This document shows, one piece after another, positions 42,340-54,459 of a stretch of 64,000 nucleotides of DNA. Position 1 is the stretch's first letter. Every line of letters begins with the position of its first letter. The translations under genes were made by a program, and so were the position numbers. Location of the stretch: NCBI GenBank assembly GCA_030549495.1, contig JAUIRK010000511.1, positions 137,001 through 201,000 on the forward strand, read 5' to 3'. The notes under the pieces were generated by a model. That model worked only from the letters and a program-made list of their open reading frames with translations. It did not search any database and was not told where the DNA came from. The DNA comes from Nectonema munidae. Taxonomy: Eukaryota > Nematomorpha > Nectonematoida > Nectonematidae.

Positions 42340-43440
42340 TCATAGTAAATTCAAGTCAGTATAAAAATGATTTTCAATTGGTCTGCCATTTTTTACATAT
42401 AAAATACTTTTTAAGACGCATTTTAGTTTTATTTTTCCAATTTTTAGTTTTGCAAAGTTTTCTGATGGAACAAATTTGCGTTGGATCAATATAGATTGTA
42501 TCATCATAGCTTTTCGAACTGTTCTCAACAAGTTTAAAAAAATTTCGTCGCGATACAAAAGATTCATTGACTTTTTTGTATAAAATCGAAGTCTGGAACA
42601 TTGAAAAATACTGACAACTCATGCTTTTGATGTATACAAAGTTGTCATCTGATCGATCGTATCAACTCCATACTTTGTAGCATTGTAAAATAAAATGGTT
42701 TCTACTTTTTTTTTAATATCATTAGAGGTCTGTGCAGCTAAGCTTCTTAGTATGAGAACAAATTTATTTTTATTAGCTTTGTATTCTGTCAGAGAGGGAG
42801 AAAGAGATCTTTCCTTTAGCATAAAATTTTTTTGAAGAAAAGAAAAGTTTTTCTCTTAAAATTTTTGGGATTTCTTTTTTATTAACTTTGATGGTGCCAA
42901 CCAGTGTAGTTCTTTTCTGTAACAAACTTTGGCATAGCATTTTGGATGTGAAAAAATTATCACACGTTATATTATAATCTTTATAATAATAAGTTGACTG
43001 TGTTCTAGTAATAATCTATCCACCACATAATACCCAAGCTTATACTATTTCTGTCTTCATTTTTTCCTAGATAAGGAAAATCCCCACATATGTACTTTGA
43101 AGGGACATCTACAAGTAAGCAAACTTTTATGCCAAATTTGTTGGGTTTACTTGACAGATTTTGAGTAAAAGGACATCTTGCTTTATTCAGAAAAAACTGT
43201 TTTTCAACGGTTAAATTACAGGCAGGCATATAACATTTGCTACAGTTTTCTATGAACATATTCCATATGTCGGAAAAAAGAGCAAACTTATCGTTTTGCA
43301 GTCTCTCTTTTAGTTCACTTTTTTTTTTTTATCAAATCTCAAATATCTCATGATTTTTTCAAATCGATCACGTGGCATCGTTTGTTTGGAAAACTGAACG
43401 CTCCATTTTTTAGACCAAAAAATTTATCAATTTTTATATT
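42340..43440 (-). pseudogene. piggyBac transposase remnant, second family
   Basis: Read downwards on the minus strand: SKKWSVQFSKQTMPRDRFEK and IMRYLRFDKKKK (about 43,420-43,330), ERLQNDKFALFSDIWNMFIE, NLTVEKQFFLNKARCPFTQ, FGIKVCLLVDVPSKYICGDF, CDNFFTSKMLCQSLL, TLVGTIKVNKKEIP, and YNATKYGVDTIDQM. This is a piggyBac transposase more like the KARCPFTQ-type families than the copy at 15-17 kb. The second and third catalytic Asp are present; at the first site the usual TVDEQ is TVEKQ, so Asp is replaced by Glu. The N-terminus above 43,440 and the terminal repeats were not found, and frames are broken. Confidence 0.78.
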
Positions 43441-45187
43441 TTGGTATAATAAAGAATACTATAGTATATAATTATTATTGATTGGAATAAGATAAGTAAT
43501 ATTTAAAAAAAGTAAACTTTATACACATGATAAAAATGATAAAGATGAAAATAATATAAAGAAATTAAAAAACAGTTACTTTTTTTTTAAATTTAATGTT
43601 CTAAGAAGATAAATGAGAAATGGCTTTCAAATACTCAAATTTATTGCTAAAAACAATGGTATCTTTGAACAAGAAATTTCATCTTTTTAGCTAAGTTAAC
43701 ATATTTACTTCTTGAAGTTTGTTAATTTCGAAGAGTCATTTGACTTATCTTTAACTTGGTCAAAGTTATGCCAGACTTTAAACGTTCTAGTAAATTCCAT
43801 ATTGTTGGGTCTAGACGGGCTTGAAAATGATGTTGTAAAGCATTGTCAAAACTTTACAACAGTTTGTGGTATTAAATTCAAAGAAGAATTTTACTGATTC
43901 CACAAAGACGGTGAAACTTTTGGGTATCTCACCCTATTACCTTCTCTTTGCCCTTGAACATATGTTTTTTTCAAAGTACGATAATAAATCTTCATGCTTT
44001 CTTTGTTCAGGAAAATTTTCCTGCACACTCCTTAAAATCATCTGATAAATGATCTAGTGGAACGAACGATAAAGCAGATAAACATTCTATCATTTTATTT
44101 CATTTCCACATTTGTTTCGGACTCAACCCTAATTCTTTTACTTTCCTCAAAAGAGATTGGATACGATGAAAATATCATCCACAAGCAGTTGTATCAGGCA
44201 ATTTTGGTTTATTCGCTTTTCTTGCAGACATTTCAAAATCTAACATAATTATTCATCCAGGATTAAAAGAAGCAAGAATTTCAACTAAAATAAAAATATA
44301 AAAAAACATTCCACTTTTGAAGAAATTAGAAAAAGAAATATCTCCAATTACAGTTCCATCAAGCGTTAAAACTTTGGGAGTCAATTTCATCAGCTTCTGT
44401 AGAATCATTAGAACTTTCAGACTGACTAAAACTTTTTAAATCTTGGTTTCGTTTGATAAAAAGTTTAATCCAGAGTTCTCTTCTTCAATATTTTGAATGA
44501 AAAACAAAGCATTTGCACCAGCTACTCTTCAAGACTTGATGAATACATTTGAGTAATACAGCTAAATATATGCAAAGAGAAGGATGTGTAAAAAATGGGA
44601 ATAATTCGATGAAGCCTGAATCAAATTATGTATTGCCAAAATGACGACTTCGTCTTTCTATACGTATTTCATGCTGTGCAGAGAGAAAGAAAAGCAGCAT
44701 TAATCAATCAACAAGACTAATTCACTGATACAATATTTTTTGCTGCCATTACTTCTCTTGGACTCAAAAAGGTCGTCATTTTGATCACTCTGTTATAAAT
44801 TTATAATAAAAAAATCAAAATTTGTAACTTCTATATTTAAAAATTTAAAAATATTTATCTTCAGAGAAGTCTTTTACTAATAGCAAAAAATCTTAGTTCT
44901 TACTCCCCCCCCCCAAAATTCCCGATTGCGTCCTTGCATACAGCATTTTTATTAGTTTGAATATAATTCTTATATTTGAATGAATGGAAGAATATTTTTA
45001 AACTAACTCTATATATCAGGCATATTAATCTTTTCGAGTAAAGTAAACGAAACTATTAAAATGATTAGATATTTTGGAAATTGCTATTTTAACCAACTAT
45101 ACTACTTAGACAAGGCGAGAAGAAAGTTCAGAATTTATCACAAGGGGCATCAAATAAAATCCTTCCATCTCATAAAACTTCTTTTCG
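43441..45187. other. AT-rich stretch, no gene
   Basis: No supported gene. Short inverted words CAAAATGACGAC (about 44,638) and GTCGTCATTTTG (about 44,772) face each other 120 bases apart and might border a small element. A C run lies at about 44,905-44,914. Confidence 0.3.
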
Positions 45188-45191
45188 ATAA

Positions 45192-45320
45192 CCCATTTAC
45201 GACCAATGTTCCCATTTTGGAACATAAGTAATTTCATCTTTGTCTGCTTTTTTCAATGACTTTGAATATAAATCGTCTGCGTTTTTTAGATATCGTCTGC
45301 TTTGCCTGGTCTTAAATGGG
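45192..45320. mobile_element. TTAA-type MITE, subfamily A
   Basis: At 129 bp it is nearly identical to the copy at 30,991-31,120 (CCCATTTACGACCAATGTTC at the left, GGTCTTAAATGGG at the right). The flanking tetramers are ATAA and TTAT, reverse complements of each other, in place of TTAA on both sides. Confidence 0.85.
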
Positions 45321-46685
45321 TTATTAAGAAGATTTCCTTGTGATGAAAAAGACATTAACATTGTACACCACAAATTAAACTACTTTTCAATGAATTAACA
45401 TTAATCAAAAAATATCTTGGAAAGTGTAGCTAAACAAAAAAATTGAATATGATATTTTAGTTCAACTTTTAATTTTACATAAGAAAAAATATTGCTTTTA
45501 GAAGCCTAAATACCCAAAAACCAAAATCTCCGCTAACTAAAATTACTGCTATCCTAGTTTTCGGGAATGTTTTCGGGGATTTGGACTAGATAACCTTTTT
45601 TTTTGCAATTTTTTTTTTATCCTGGGTTAAATTGTGTTTACGTAGATAACCTGCATCCCGTTTTTATTCATATAATTATAGAAAAAAGTGCAGATTTTAA
45701 ACACGAGTTCCTACGGAATGGCAATTGTTCAAGGTAAATAAATGACTTTCTTTCTCCTTCTCGCTGCTCGCAAAGTATGAAAGACGAGACAACACATTCA
45801 TGAAAGTGAGCAAGCATGAAATGTATAGCACGCGCCAACTCCAATTCATGTCACAATAAAAATGTTGCGTTGGCGTAAAATGCATGATGCAAAAGCGTCA
45901 TATCTAAAGAAGAATCTCGTGAAAATCACGCGGAAATAAAACGAAACTCATCTTCAATTCGTTATCATATCTGTGAAATAATGGCAACGAGAAATGATGT
46001 TCACTAGCTAGAGAGACATGAGTGTGAAAAACGTATCCTATACTCGCTATATATATCAACAACGTAACCACATAGTGGGTACTATGGATGCGTTTTCATG
46101 TATGCTCCATTGTGAAAAACCAATAATTCACACAAAGTTAGGGGTACAAATAATAATTATTTAGCATTTGTGTGTTTACACTCGCAAGACCTGCAAAATA
46201 ATTTTGTTGTTTTTTTTAAATTTTTACATAAAACCTTGTACAAATGTCCTATTGAAATTTAATTATGGTCAGAATAACAAATATCTTTTGTATTTCAAAC
46301 AACATTACTTTCTATGATCTATTTCCAAGAAAAACTACATTCAAGAAAAATATATAAATAAAAAAAAATCGATAAAATTTATGAAAAAAGTTATTGGCGT
46401 CAAGAAATTTCAAAAAAATTTCAAAAATATTCATAAATCAGGAAAATCACCTATTTCATTTATATTTTGATAAATATATCCTTTATATATGGAGATAAGT
46501 TATTTTGATATCAAAACTTATTAGTACATTTCATTTATTTAACTCCTCTGTCTTGTAAACTCTTACGATTACGTTAGCCGTCACATCAAAACAATTGTGT
46601 TCTTCATTATTGATACCGTGAATTGCACTACTGCGTGTTTATATCTTTGTAATCAATATCTGTATAAATAAAGAATAAATGACGT
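45321..46685. other. AT-rich stretch, one weak gene candidate
   Basis: On the minus strand 45,697-45,849 begins MNWSWRVLYISCLLTFMNVL, which looks like a signal peptide, and continues to a possible donor (GTAGGA) after NNCHS. No further exon was found, so I do not call it a gene. Confidence 0.25.
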
Positions 46686-46832
46686 CAGTGGCGGATCCAG
46701 AAATGTCTTATAGGGGGGGGGGGGGCGCGAAATCTATTTAAATTTTTTGCAATTTTGCTAAAAGTCTTCAGAGAATACGACAGGTGAATTATGACATTTA
46801 GAATTCGACTTGTCATATTGTTGATATAAACG
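46686..46832 (+). repeat. dispersed repeat, copy B (inverted copy at 14.6 kb)
   Basis: It starts AGTGGCGGATCCAGAAATG, has a G run of about 13 and ends in TTGATATAAACGTA. See the entry at 14,624 for shared words. It directly abuts a truncated piggyBac gene. Confidence 0.75.
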
Positions 46833-46884
46833 TAATCGTAATTTTATCGTAATTGTTCTAAGTTTTTTGTACCTTATAATTATT

Positions 46885-47881
46885 TCACAGTAGACGAACA
46901 ATTTGTAAAATTTAGAGGACATTGTAGAATAAAAATATACGACCCTTCTAAGCCTGGCCATTATGCCATAAATATATACCATTGTACAGATGCTAAATCT
47001 TTATATATTTTAAAGTCTCAAGTTTATGTTTCAGGTTTAACTGATAGAACTTTTTTTTCTGGAGCAAATATAGTTAAAAGATTGATAACGGATAGTGATT
47101 TACCTGAAGGATGTGGAATTTTTATTGATAGGTTTTTCACATCTCATGAGTTGTGTCAATGGGCTACTTCAAAAAAATTAACTATTTGTGGTTAGATCTA
47201 ATCGTACTTTTATCCCACATATTTTTAGGCCCAAACATTTACAACTGCCTGGCCTAAATGAAATTGAATCAAAATTTATTTATACCAAACATGCTTCCTT
47301 GACGGCTTATGTCCCCTCCCCCAGACCTGCTCATCGCAATTTCAAAGTTGTTTACGTTATTTCAAGCCAACATTTGGGGGAAATATATTTGATTGGAAGA
47401 AAACGCAAACCAGAAACAATAGTGTTATACAATCAATAGAAAAGTGGGATAGACGCATCAAATCAGATGCCTAGATCTTACACATCTTATAGAACGTCTA
47501 GAAAATGGATGGTTGCAGTTTAAACTACTTAGATATTGCTGAGTTGATATTGCTTGTCACAATAGTTGGGTAATATCTAAAGGTAATTGTCCTAACAATT
47601 CCCAAGCACTAAAAAAGGAGGCAGAAAATTTGTCTTTGAAGCTTTGTGACAATTCTATGATGATGCGCTCTAACAATTCTAACATTCCATTGCAAATTCG
47701 AAATCTTTTATCTTTTTATGGCTTCGAACAGTTTGAAATAACTGAGCGAGCTTCACCATTAAGAGGCTATTGTTATTTGGATGTCGGTCACTGTAACAGT
47801 AGGGGTACAAGAAAATGTAGTTCTTGTAATAGACACATATGTAAAAATCATACGAAATATTTTTGTACTCAATGTCAGTAA
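46885..47881 (+). pseudogene. piggyBac transposase remnant, same family as 15-17 kb
   Basis: The 5' half is missing. What remains reads TVDEQFVKFRGHCRIKIYDP, SKPGHYAINIYHCTDAKS, FIDRFFTSHELCQWATSKK, and after a frame change YTKHASLTAYVPSPRPAHRN, FKVVYVISSQHLGE, then a broken stretch and a Cys/His end at 47,700-47,880 (GYCYLDVGHC, CSSCNRHICKNH, YFCTQC). Residue for residue it parallels the transposase at 15,760-17,085, so both derive from one family. Unlike that copy it keeps the first catalytic Asp (VDEQ) and the second (IDRFFTSH); the third region is damaged. No right terminus was recognised. Confidence 0.82.
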
Positions 47882-49640
47882 GTGAAAATATTGTGTATAA
47901 TATTCAATTGTACGGTATTACAAACATAAATAATGTTTTTATAATTTTGTTCTCTAAAAATGAAATTTTGCAAAATACGCATAAGAGCACTAAAAATTTG
48001 TTTTTTATTTTTGAAAATATGAATTTGACACAATTTTTTATGTACTTTTTTATTTTTTTGAATTTTTTGTTCATAAGCTTTCATTTGTTGTAATAAAAGC
48101 TTGTTTTCTAATAGTTATACATTTTTATATTGCTTACTTTTACATAAAAGGTCGTTCAGAATTGACGTCAACTTAATTTTGTTAGTTTCTTACCCACCCT
48201 TCTTCTCTTGTCAACATTTGTCAAATATATTTCACTAATAATCTACCTTGATGTCAGTTTGGAGATACTAATTTTATTTCTCTCTCAAAATTGACGTCAA
48301 TGATTCTTGTTGAGTATTGCTAATGGTTCATAGCTTACTGATTTTCATGAAAGTTTTGAAAATAATGTAAAATTTTTTTAGGAAATACAAATAATTTATT
48401 GTTATAGCTTTACAATATTTATTATCTTTATTGAAAAACATACCATTTAGTGTATAAACTTTGATAATGAAAATTTATATTGAAAAATCTTAATTAACCC
48501 CATCTACTAATTCAACATGAAGTATAAAGACAACTAAAATTTCAAAAATACCACATTTGATGGTATTTTTCATTTTCAAATAATTGAGATGAAACCAAGA
48601 AAAAAAATTACATGTTGTTTTTTGATGGGGTCAGACATATTTTTCCACACGAATTTCATCATTGAAAAAACGCGTGGTGTAAAAAGCCACGTTTGGTCTT
48701 GCGAGGGGGGGGGGGTCATATTAATTTGCAGGAGACATAGAACAAGCTTAGAAGTGTATTTGAAAATAAGACATGCCATTTTTGAACAATACTATACTTT
48801 TTTGCTGAAAGATTAAACTCGTTTAACGAAAAAAAACTACTTCACTCAATGTAAAACGCGGAAGGAACATTTTATTTTTAATGTAGATAAAAGTATTCTA
48901 CACTTCATCCGAGTGAGAAAAGAAATTTAGCTATGAACAAACACTTAAGTGTTCAGTAAAGTAGTTTATACACATAGAGTTCAATTAGCTTCCAGCAGAG
49001 AATTGATGCTTTTTGATGATGTCGTGCGCTTTTTTAGTTGAAGATAAAATTACAGAACAAAAAAATTTTCCAATATAAAAGATAAAAGAGATACTTTTTT
49101 TTTAAATCAAAAAATAGAAGTTTCCCTAGAGATCTGTGTATTCATTAGATAATGTAAAAACAGTTCGTTAAACACTTTAAAGGAAATTTGCTTTCCAACA
49201 AACCCAAAAAATCCTTTAAGAAAGGCAGAATTAAAAATAACTGAAAAACTTAAGTAATTTACCCGAATTGAAAAATGCTAAAAATTTATTGAAACACTAT
49301 TTTCAAATTAAATTCATCTAAATAGCTAAAATTTTGAAAAAAAGGATATTTTTAGTTTTACCTTATAAACATTTTTTGAAAAATTGTAAAATAGGTATAA
49401 TTTAAAAAATATTTCATTTTTTTTCACTTGAACTATTATTTCCAGGTATCAATATGTATTTTTTTGCACATCCCCAAAAATCTATTTTTTTTCCTTCAAA
49501 AATGTCATGCTTTAACAGCAACAAAGAGGAGAAATTGCATTTTAATTTCAATTTTTTCAAATACACTTCAAAGCTTTTTTCTATGCCCCCTTAAAATTAG
49601 TATCAAGCTCTTCAAAACACACAAATGTTAAATAATATTT
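47882..49640. other. AT-rich stretch, no gene
   Basis: No supported gene. GGTCGTTCAGAATTGACGTC at about 48,152 resembles the reverse complement of the sequence at 21,550-21,580, and TTGACGTCAA recurs near 48,291. A G run lies near 48,704-48,714. Confidence 0.35.
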
Positions 49641-50050
<410 letters not shown>

Positions 50051-52432
50051 AAGGCAGAACATGATGGTATAGATTGAGATTCTACGGCTTCTGATAGTGA
50101 TGATAAGGGCAATGATGTAATAGTAAAAATGCGCCATCACTTTTGATAAATCTTCTCCTCAACAATAAGATATAATTAGGTAAACTAATGTTCTTACAGG
50201 AATTAAAAAGTGTAGAAAGATTATTTCAGTGGTAGTGAGTGCAGTCTCAACTCGTCTTCATGCAAAATGGATGGATGGATTCATTCAGCATTGCTTGATT
50301 CCTGATATATACGGGACTCTCAGCTCCATTGAAATCTCACGCCAATACACAACACGCTACACGTCGCGTCACATTATTGTGAATAAATGTGTTTATAACA
50401 TGAGCGTATTTATAATCATTATAATCATTATTATTATATACTTGAATAAAAATTTTTTTAATACATATATATATTATTTATATGCTTTCCATACATACAT
50501 CCATCCATCCATTATTATTATTTTTATGGCATTTAAACAAGGTAAGCTGGGGAGATGATATGCTAACAAAAGGAATTATTTAACCTACAACACTTAAGGT
50601 GAAGAAGTTCTTGATTACCACAATAAAATATTCCATCTTTCTTCCTTTCTTTTCTTCCATAATTTCTTGGATCTTCTTCTTCCAGCTGATGATGTTTTAA
50701 GGAATTTCAAGGGGTCAATCTGAAAAATATTTCCAGACTTCTTTTCAATCTTCCAAATTGCTTGAAGATAAAGAAGCTTTCAAAGTTGGAAAGAGTTTAA
50801 AAGAAGAAAAAAGGTTTTTTTTAATTTCATCAACATCATCTTATTTTAGAAATTCAGATGGGTGCCTTCAACTTTTTTTTGCAGGCCAACGTTTAACCTA
50901 CTAACTACTAAAACATTTTTTGCGAGTTTTTTTTAAATGTTTGAATGCATTCAAGGGTGGACATTTGGGGTTTAAAATTTTTATTTCATTAAAATTCATT
51001 TCTTATACTTAAAATCGAGTAAAAACAGAATTTTTTGGCTTTTTATATCGATACTTCTATTTATAGTTTCGACACTTACCGATTTTTTTTCAGGCAATGC
51101 CAAAGTGAAAGGCAAGATTACTGGTAAAAATGGTATATGAATATAAGGTAAATAAATTCTACAAAAACAGCCATTTTATTAATATAACAATTTTTATATG
51201 ATGAAAGTTAGATTTATGTAAACTTGAAAATTATAAATATCTTTTTAAATTCTTTTTCAAAGAACACACTCTACCTGATCTACCCTTATATAGTTTTAAA
51301 ATGGATATCACAAATTTACAAAGAAGGATCAAGTTTTTTCAAATGTTTGGGTGCCTTTGGACCACAAGAAGAACACGCCCCTTGAATACATCGACAAGCA
51401 CAATTACGTAGCTTTCATCGAGCTATCATTATATTTTCATTATATATTCAATATTTTCAAAAAAAATTGTAATATAAAAATTACTTTTTCCTATCTAACC
51501 TATTTACGAGCAAACAAACTGGAAATTTTTTGTAATTCCTATTTAATTTCATTAAATGAAAGAGTTCTCATGGGTTCCCTTTGCGAATATTGGGTCTAAA
51601 ATTGGCTAAATTTGTTATTTGCGTTAGACCAAATTTCAGAGCAAATCAAATTTTAAGATGAGGTGATTGACACTGTCTTTTTAATTTTGATAGGATGCCT
51701 TTAAAACCCCTATTATGATCTCTCAGAAAAGTCTTTTTTCTTAAGCTCTAGGCTTTTAAAAGCTCTGCTGATTTAAGATGTGTCATTCATTGCATGAAGT
51801 GTATATATAATAATTCACCTAAAAACCTTTACATTTTATTGATTATTATTTATTACAATTATTATTTTTGACATTTTATCCATGTAAACAGCAGTACTGA
51901 TTATTATTTGTAAATCATTATTATCGTTGATAATCCCCTAATTCGCTAAAGACCTGATATTACCTCTACGCAAATCCCAAGGCAGGAAGAATGCTCATAG
52001 ACCCTCTTCACCTCCTTGCAATTCTTCTATAATAATAATCGCTTCGTACATCATACACGCCATCGTTATCTTCTTTTGTTGCTTCCTCTGAAGGAGATTC
52101 GCCAGCCCTCTACCCAACAAAGCATGTGTGTAATGAGTTCTCGTTTGCGAAGTTCCACCATTTTTATATCCATCTACTCATATTTAGGTGAACTTACTTT
52201 CCCAGGTTTATTTGCCTTTTTTGAACATCTTAATCATTATACTTCTAAATGTTTTAAATAGATGATGCAAAAGTAGAGCTTTTATAGCTTACTTGAGATG
52301 AAATAATTGTACTAAATAACTTGATACCAATAAATCAGTTCTGTAGAAATAAATTTGTTGAAAATACCTTTTCTCTATCGGAAATCTTTGGTATATAGAA
52401 AGTGATATTGCTGTGAAAATCAGAAGATCACC
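50051..52432. other. mixed stretch, no supported gene
   Basis: Nothing firm. A G/C-richer open patch at about 51,340-51,430 (plus) reads FSNVWVPLDHKKNTPLEYID then KHNYVAFIELS. It could be an exon or a repeat fragment; no donor or acceptor pair is convincing. Confidence 0.3.
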
Positions 52433-53064
52433 TAGTGTGTCCACTTTAAGGTCATTTTTCATTCCCCGGGGAACGAGGACCTCGTAATTTTTGAAAATTT
52501 CCCCGGGGAAGTCTCATATAAGATTTTTATTGAAAAAAATTTAAATGCATAAAAGATTTATGTTTTAAAAAAATATCTAAGAAAAATTAGAGCGTTCAAA
52601 GTTTCATCATTCAACTGGTTTCTTATTTTTGTAGAAAAATAACCCATTGACGAAAACACTCTTTCGGCATCCACAGAAGTTGGTTTTATGCTCTTTAAAT
52701 TTTTGAATAAAGTTTCTAAAACTTCAGGCCTCCTATTTGTTTCTAAATAAAGGTCAAATGTTTTTTTCATTATTTCCTCTATGCTTGAAATCTTGCTTTT
52801 AGTTTCACGTTCTTCATTTTCATTAATCTTCAGAAATTCGTCCAATTCCTCCTTCGCGCTTTTCTTCTCTGTTTTTTGGTTGCTAACGATTAATCTTTCA
52901 TCTTTCTTCTCCGTTACTTCGATATTTTTGTCGTCGGATTCGACAAATTTTATTTTTCAAAAATTCCCCGAGGAAATTAAAAAATTTTTTTCGAGGACGA
53001 GGATTTTGAAATTCCACGATTCCCCTGGGACTCGAGGACGAGGAATCCCGGGGTGGACACCCTA
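52433..53064 (-). mobile_element. short hAT derivative with C-terminal transposase remnant
   Basis: The ends TAGTGTGTCCAC and, in reverse complement, TAGGGTGTCCAC are inverted repeats of hAT type. G/C-rich blocks (CCCCGGGGAACGAGG; CGAGGACGAGGA twice near the right end) lie inside them. The minus strand encodes the hAT dimerisation domain: LKSIKPTSVDAERVFSSMGY, then FSTKIRNQLNDETLNALIF. Most of the transposase is deleted. The flanks share only ATCAC, so the 8-bp duplication is not convincing. Confidence 0.7.
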
Positions 53065-53571
53065 ATCACAACAAATAAGATTTTTTATTTCCACGGAAAC
53101 TTTTCTTTGCAAAAAAAAAAGAAAAAAAACATTTTTTTTTCGTTTGTGAAAAATTCTAAAAATTGCTTTTAGAAACTTCAAATATCCAAAATTAATGCAT
53201 TTTTTTCCAAAATACACTTTTGCTTTTCATATTCTGTGCTTTCAACTTAAAATTTATAAATATTTTATTTCGATAAATACGCTTATTTAGTTGGAAAAGG
53301 GGGAACATTTTGGGTATTGCAATATACCATTTTTACTTTCAAATTTGTCTTTCCAAGCTCTAAATTGTCTTTTTTCAATTTTATTTTGTATTTTAGAAAG
53401 AGCTTTATAATTAAAAAAACATTTTAGAACTTAAAAAAGACAATTTAGTATTAGAACTAAAAAAAAAAGATAATTTCGGGGTAAAAATGGCATATACCTA
53501 GAAAAGAGTACGAGAAAAATACAAAATGCAGGGGATTTAATATTTACTATTCCCTGACACCACGATGTCCA

Positions 53572-53846
53572 TAGCAGTGCCCGCGCTAAGCAAAATTTTT
53601 TAGGAATGTCTTCATTGGGGCGCTAATTTTTGAATTATCAGATTATTCTGCTTCAAGACCAAAAGAAAATATATGATGTATTTGTCAAGCCATATCTTTA
53701 CAGATTACATTTTCATGAAAGAAATTATTATGAATGCTAGAGGTTTGTCATATTTTTTTAGGATAATGAAAAAATTTTTTGGGGAACTTGAAAATTAGCT
53801 GGGGGAGGGGGCTTGAGAAATAGTTCGGGGGGGGGGGCTTGTGCTA
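53572..53846 (+). repeat. dispersed repeat, copy 2 (inverted copy at 8.8 kb)
   Basis: It matches the reverse complement of 8778-9027 over its length, with about 24 additional bases near 53,650. It ends with a G run and GGCTTGTG. Confidence 0.8.
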
Positions 53847-53859
53847 TAGATGTGGGAAA

Positions 53860-54129
53860 AAAAGAAAGACTTTCACATGCTGTGGGTTTAGAAGGGTGTA
53901 GTTAGAAAACACCTTGTTTGACACATATAACATAATATATATATAAATGCTTGGCAAAACGGTAAAGCAAAAGAATTATTGAACAGCTATAAGTTATAAA
54001 TCGATGTCTATAAGATATAAGATATGTGTAGCACTTTTTATTTAAAAAAAAAAATAAATAAACAAATAAAAAAAAGATAAAATAAAAAAATCAATAAATC
54101 AAGAAAAATAAAGATATCAAAACTAAATT
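53860..54129. other. AT-rich spacer
   Basis: A-rich with ATAAATAAA-type runs; nothing recognised. Confidence 0.3.
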
Positions 54130-54449
54130 CTCTCACAGATGATTAACTTTAGTCCTTTGTCATCATTGCGTTTTTATTTGAATGTTTTCCAAATAAAAGG
54201 CTCTCCAGACTCTTCGTCTTACAATGTTTGATCTTAGTTGAAACCATCATCAAAGTTGGGTGTAAGGTTCAATGTATTTGCGTGTTTAGTGATGACGGAA
54301 TTATCCGCCTTTACTAGTTCCACACAACGCATATGTTCTTTAACCCTTTCCTTCAAAGGTCGTCCCGTTTCTCCTATATACCAATTAATCCTTACACGCA
54401 ATATCAAAAACAACACCAGAACCATTTGATTTAGGTTTCTGTATGCCAT
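54130..54449 (-). mobile_element. Penelope-like element fragment (GIY-YIG endonuclease)
   Basis: The minus strand reads INWYIGETGRPLKERVKEHM, then RCVELVKADNSVITKHANTL and NLTPNFDDGF, and in a shifted frame KSLESLLFGKHSNKNAMMTK. This is the GIY-YIG nuclease that forms the C-terminus of Penelope-like retroelements: the YIGETGR.L..R..EH core is complete. The reverse transcriptase part is absent. It differs clearly from the fragment at 8.0 kb, so two subfamilies are represented. Confidence 0.72.
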
Positions 54450-54459
54450 TTTTAAAAAT

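Noticed and set aside
44636-44785. Small element bordered by CAAAATGACGAC in both orientations
   Set aside because: The inverted words are short and no target duplication flanks them; not enough to call.
45697-45885. Secreted-protein first exon on the minus strand (MNWSWRVLYISCLL..)
   Set aside because: The signal-peptide look is suggestive, but no second exon or polyadenylation signal was found.
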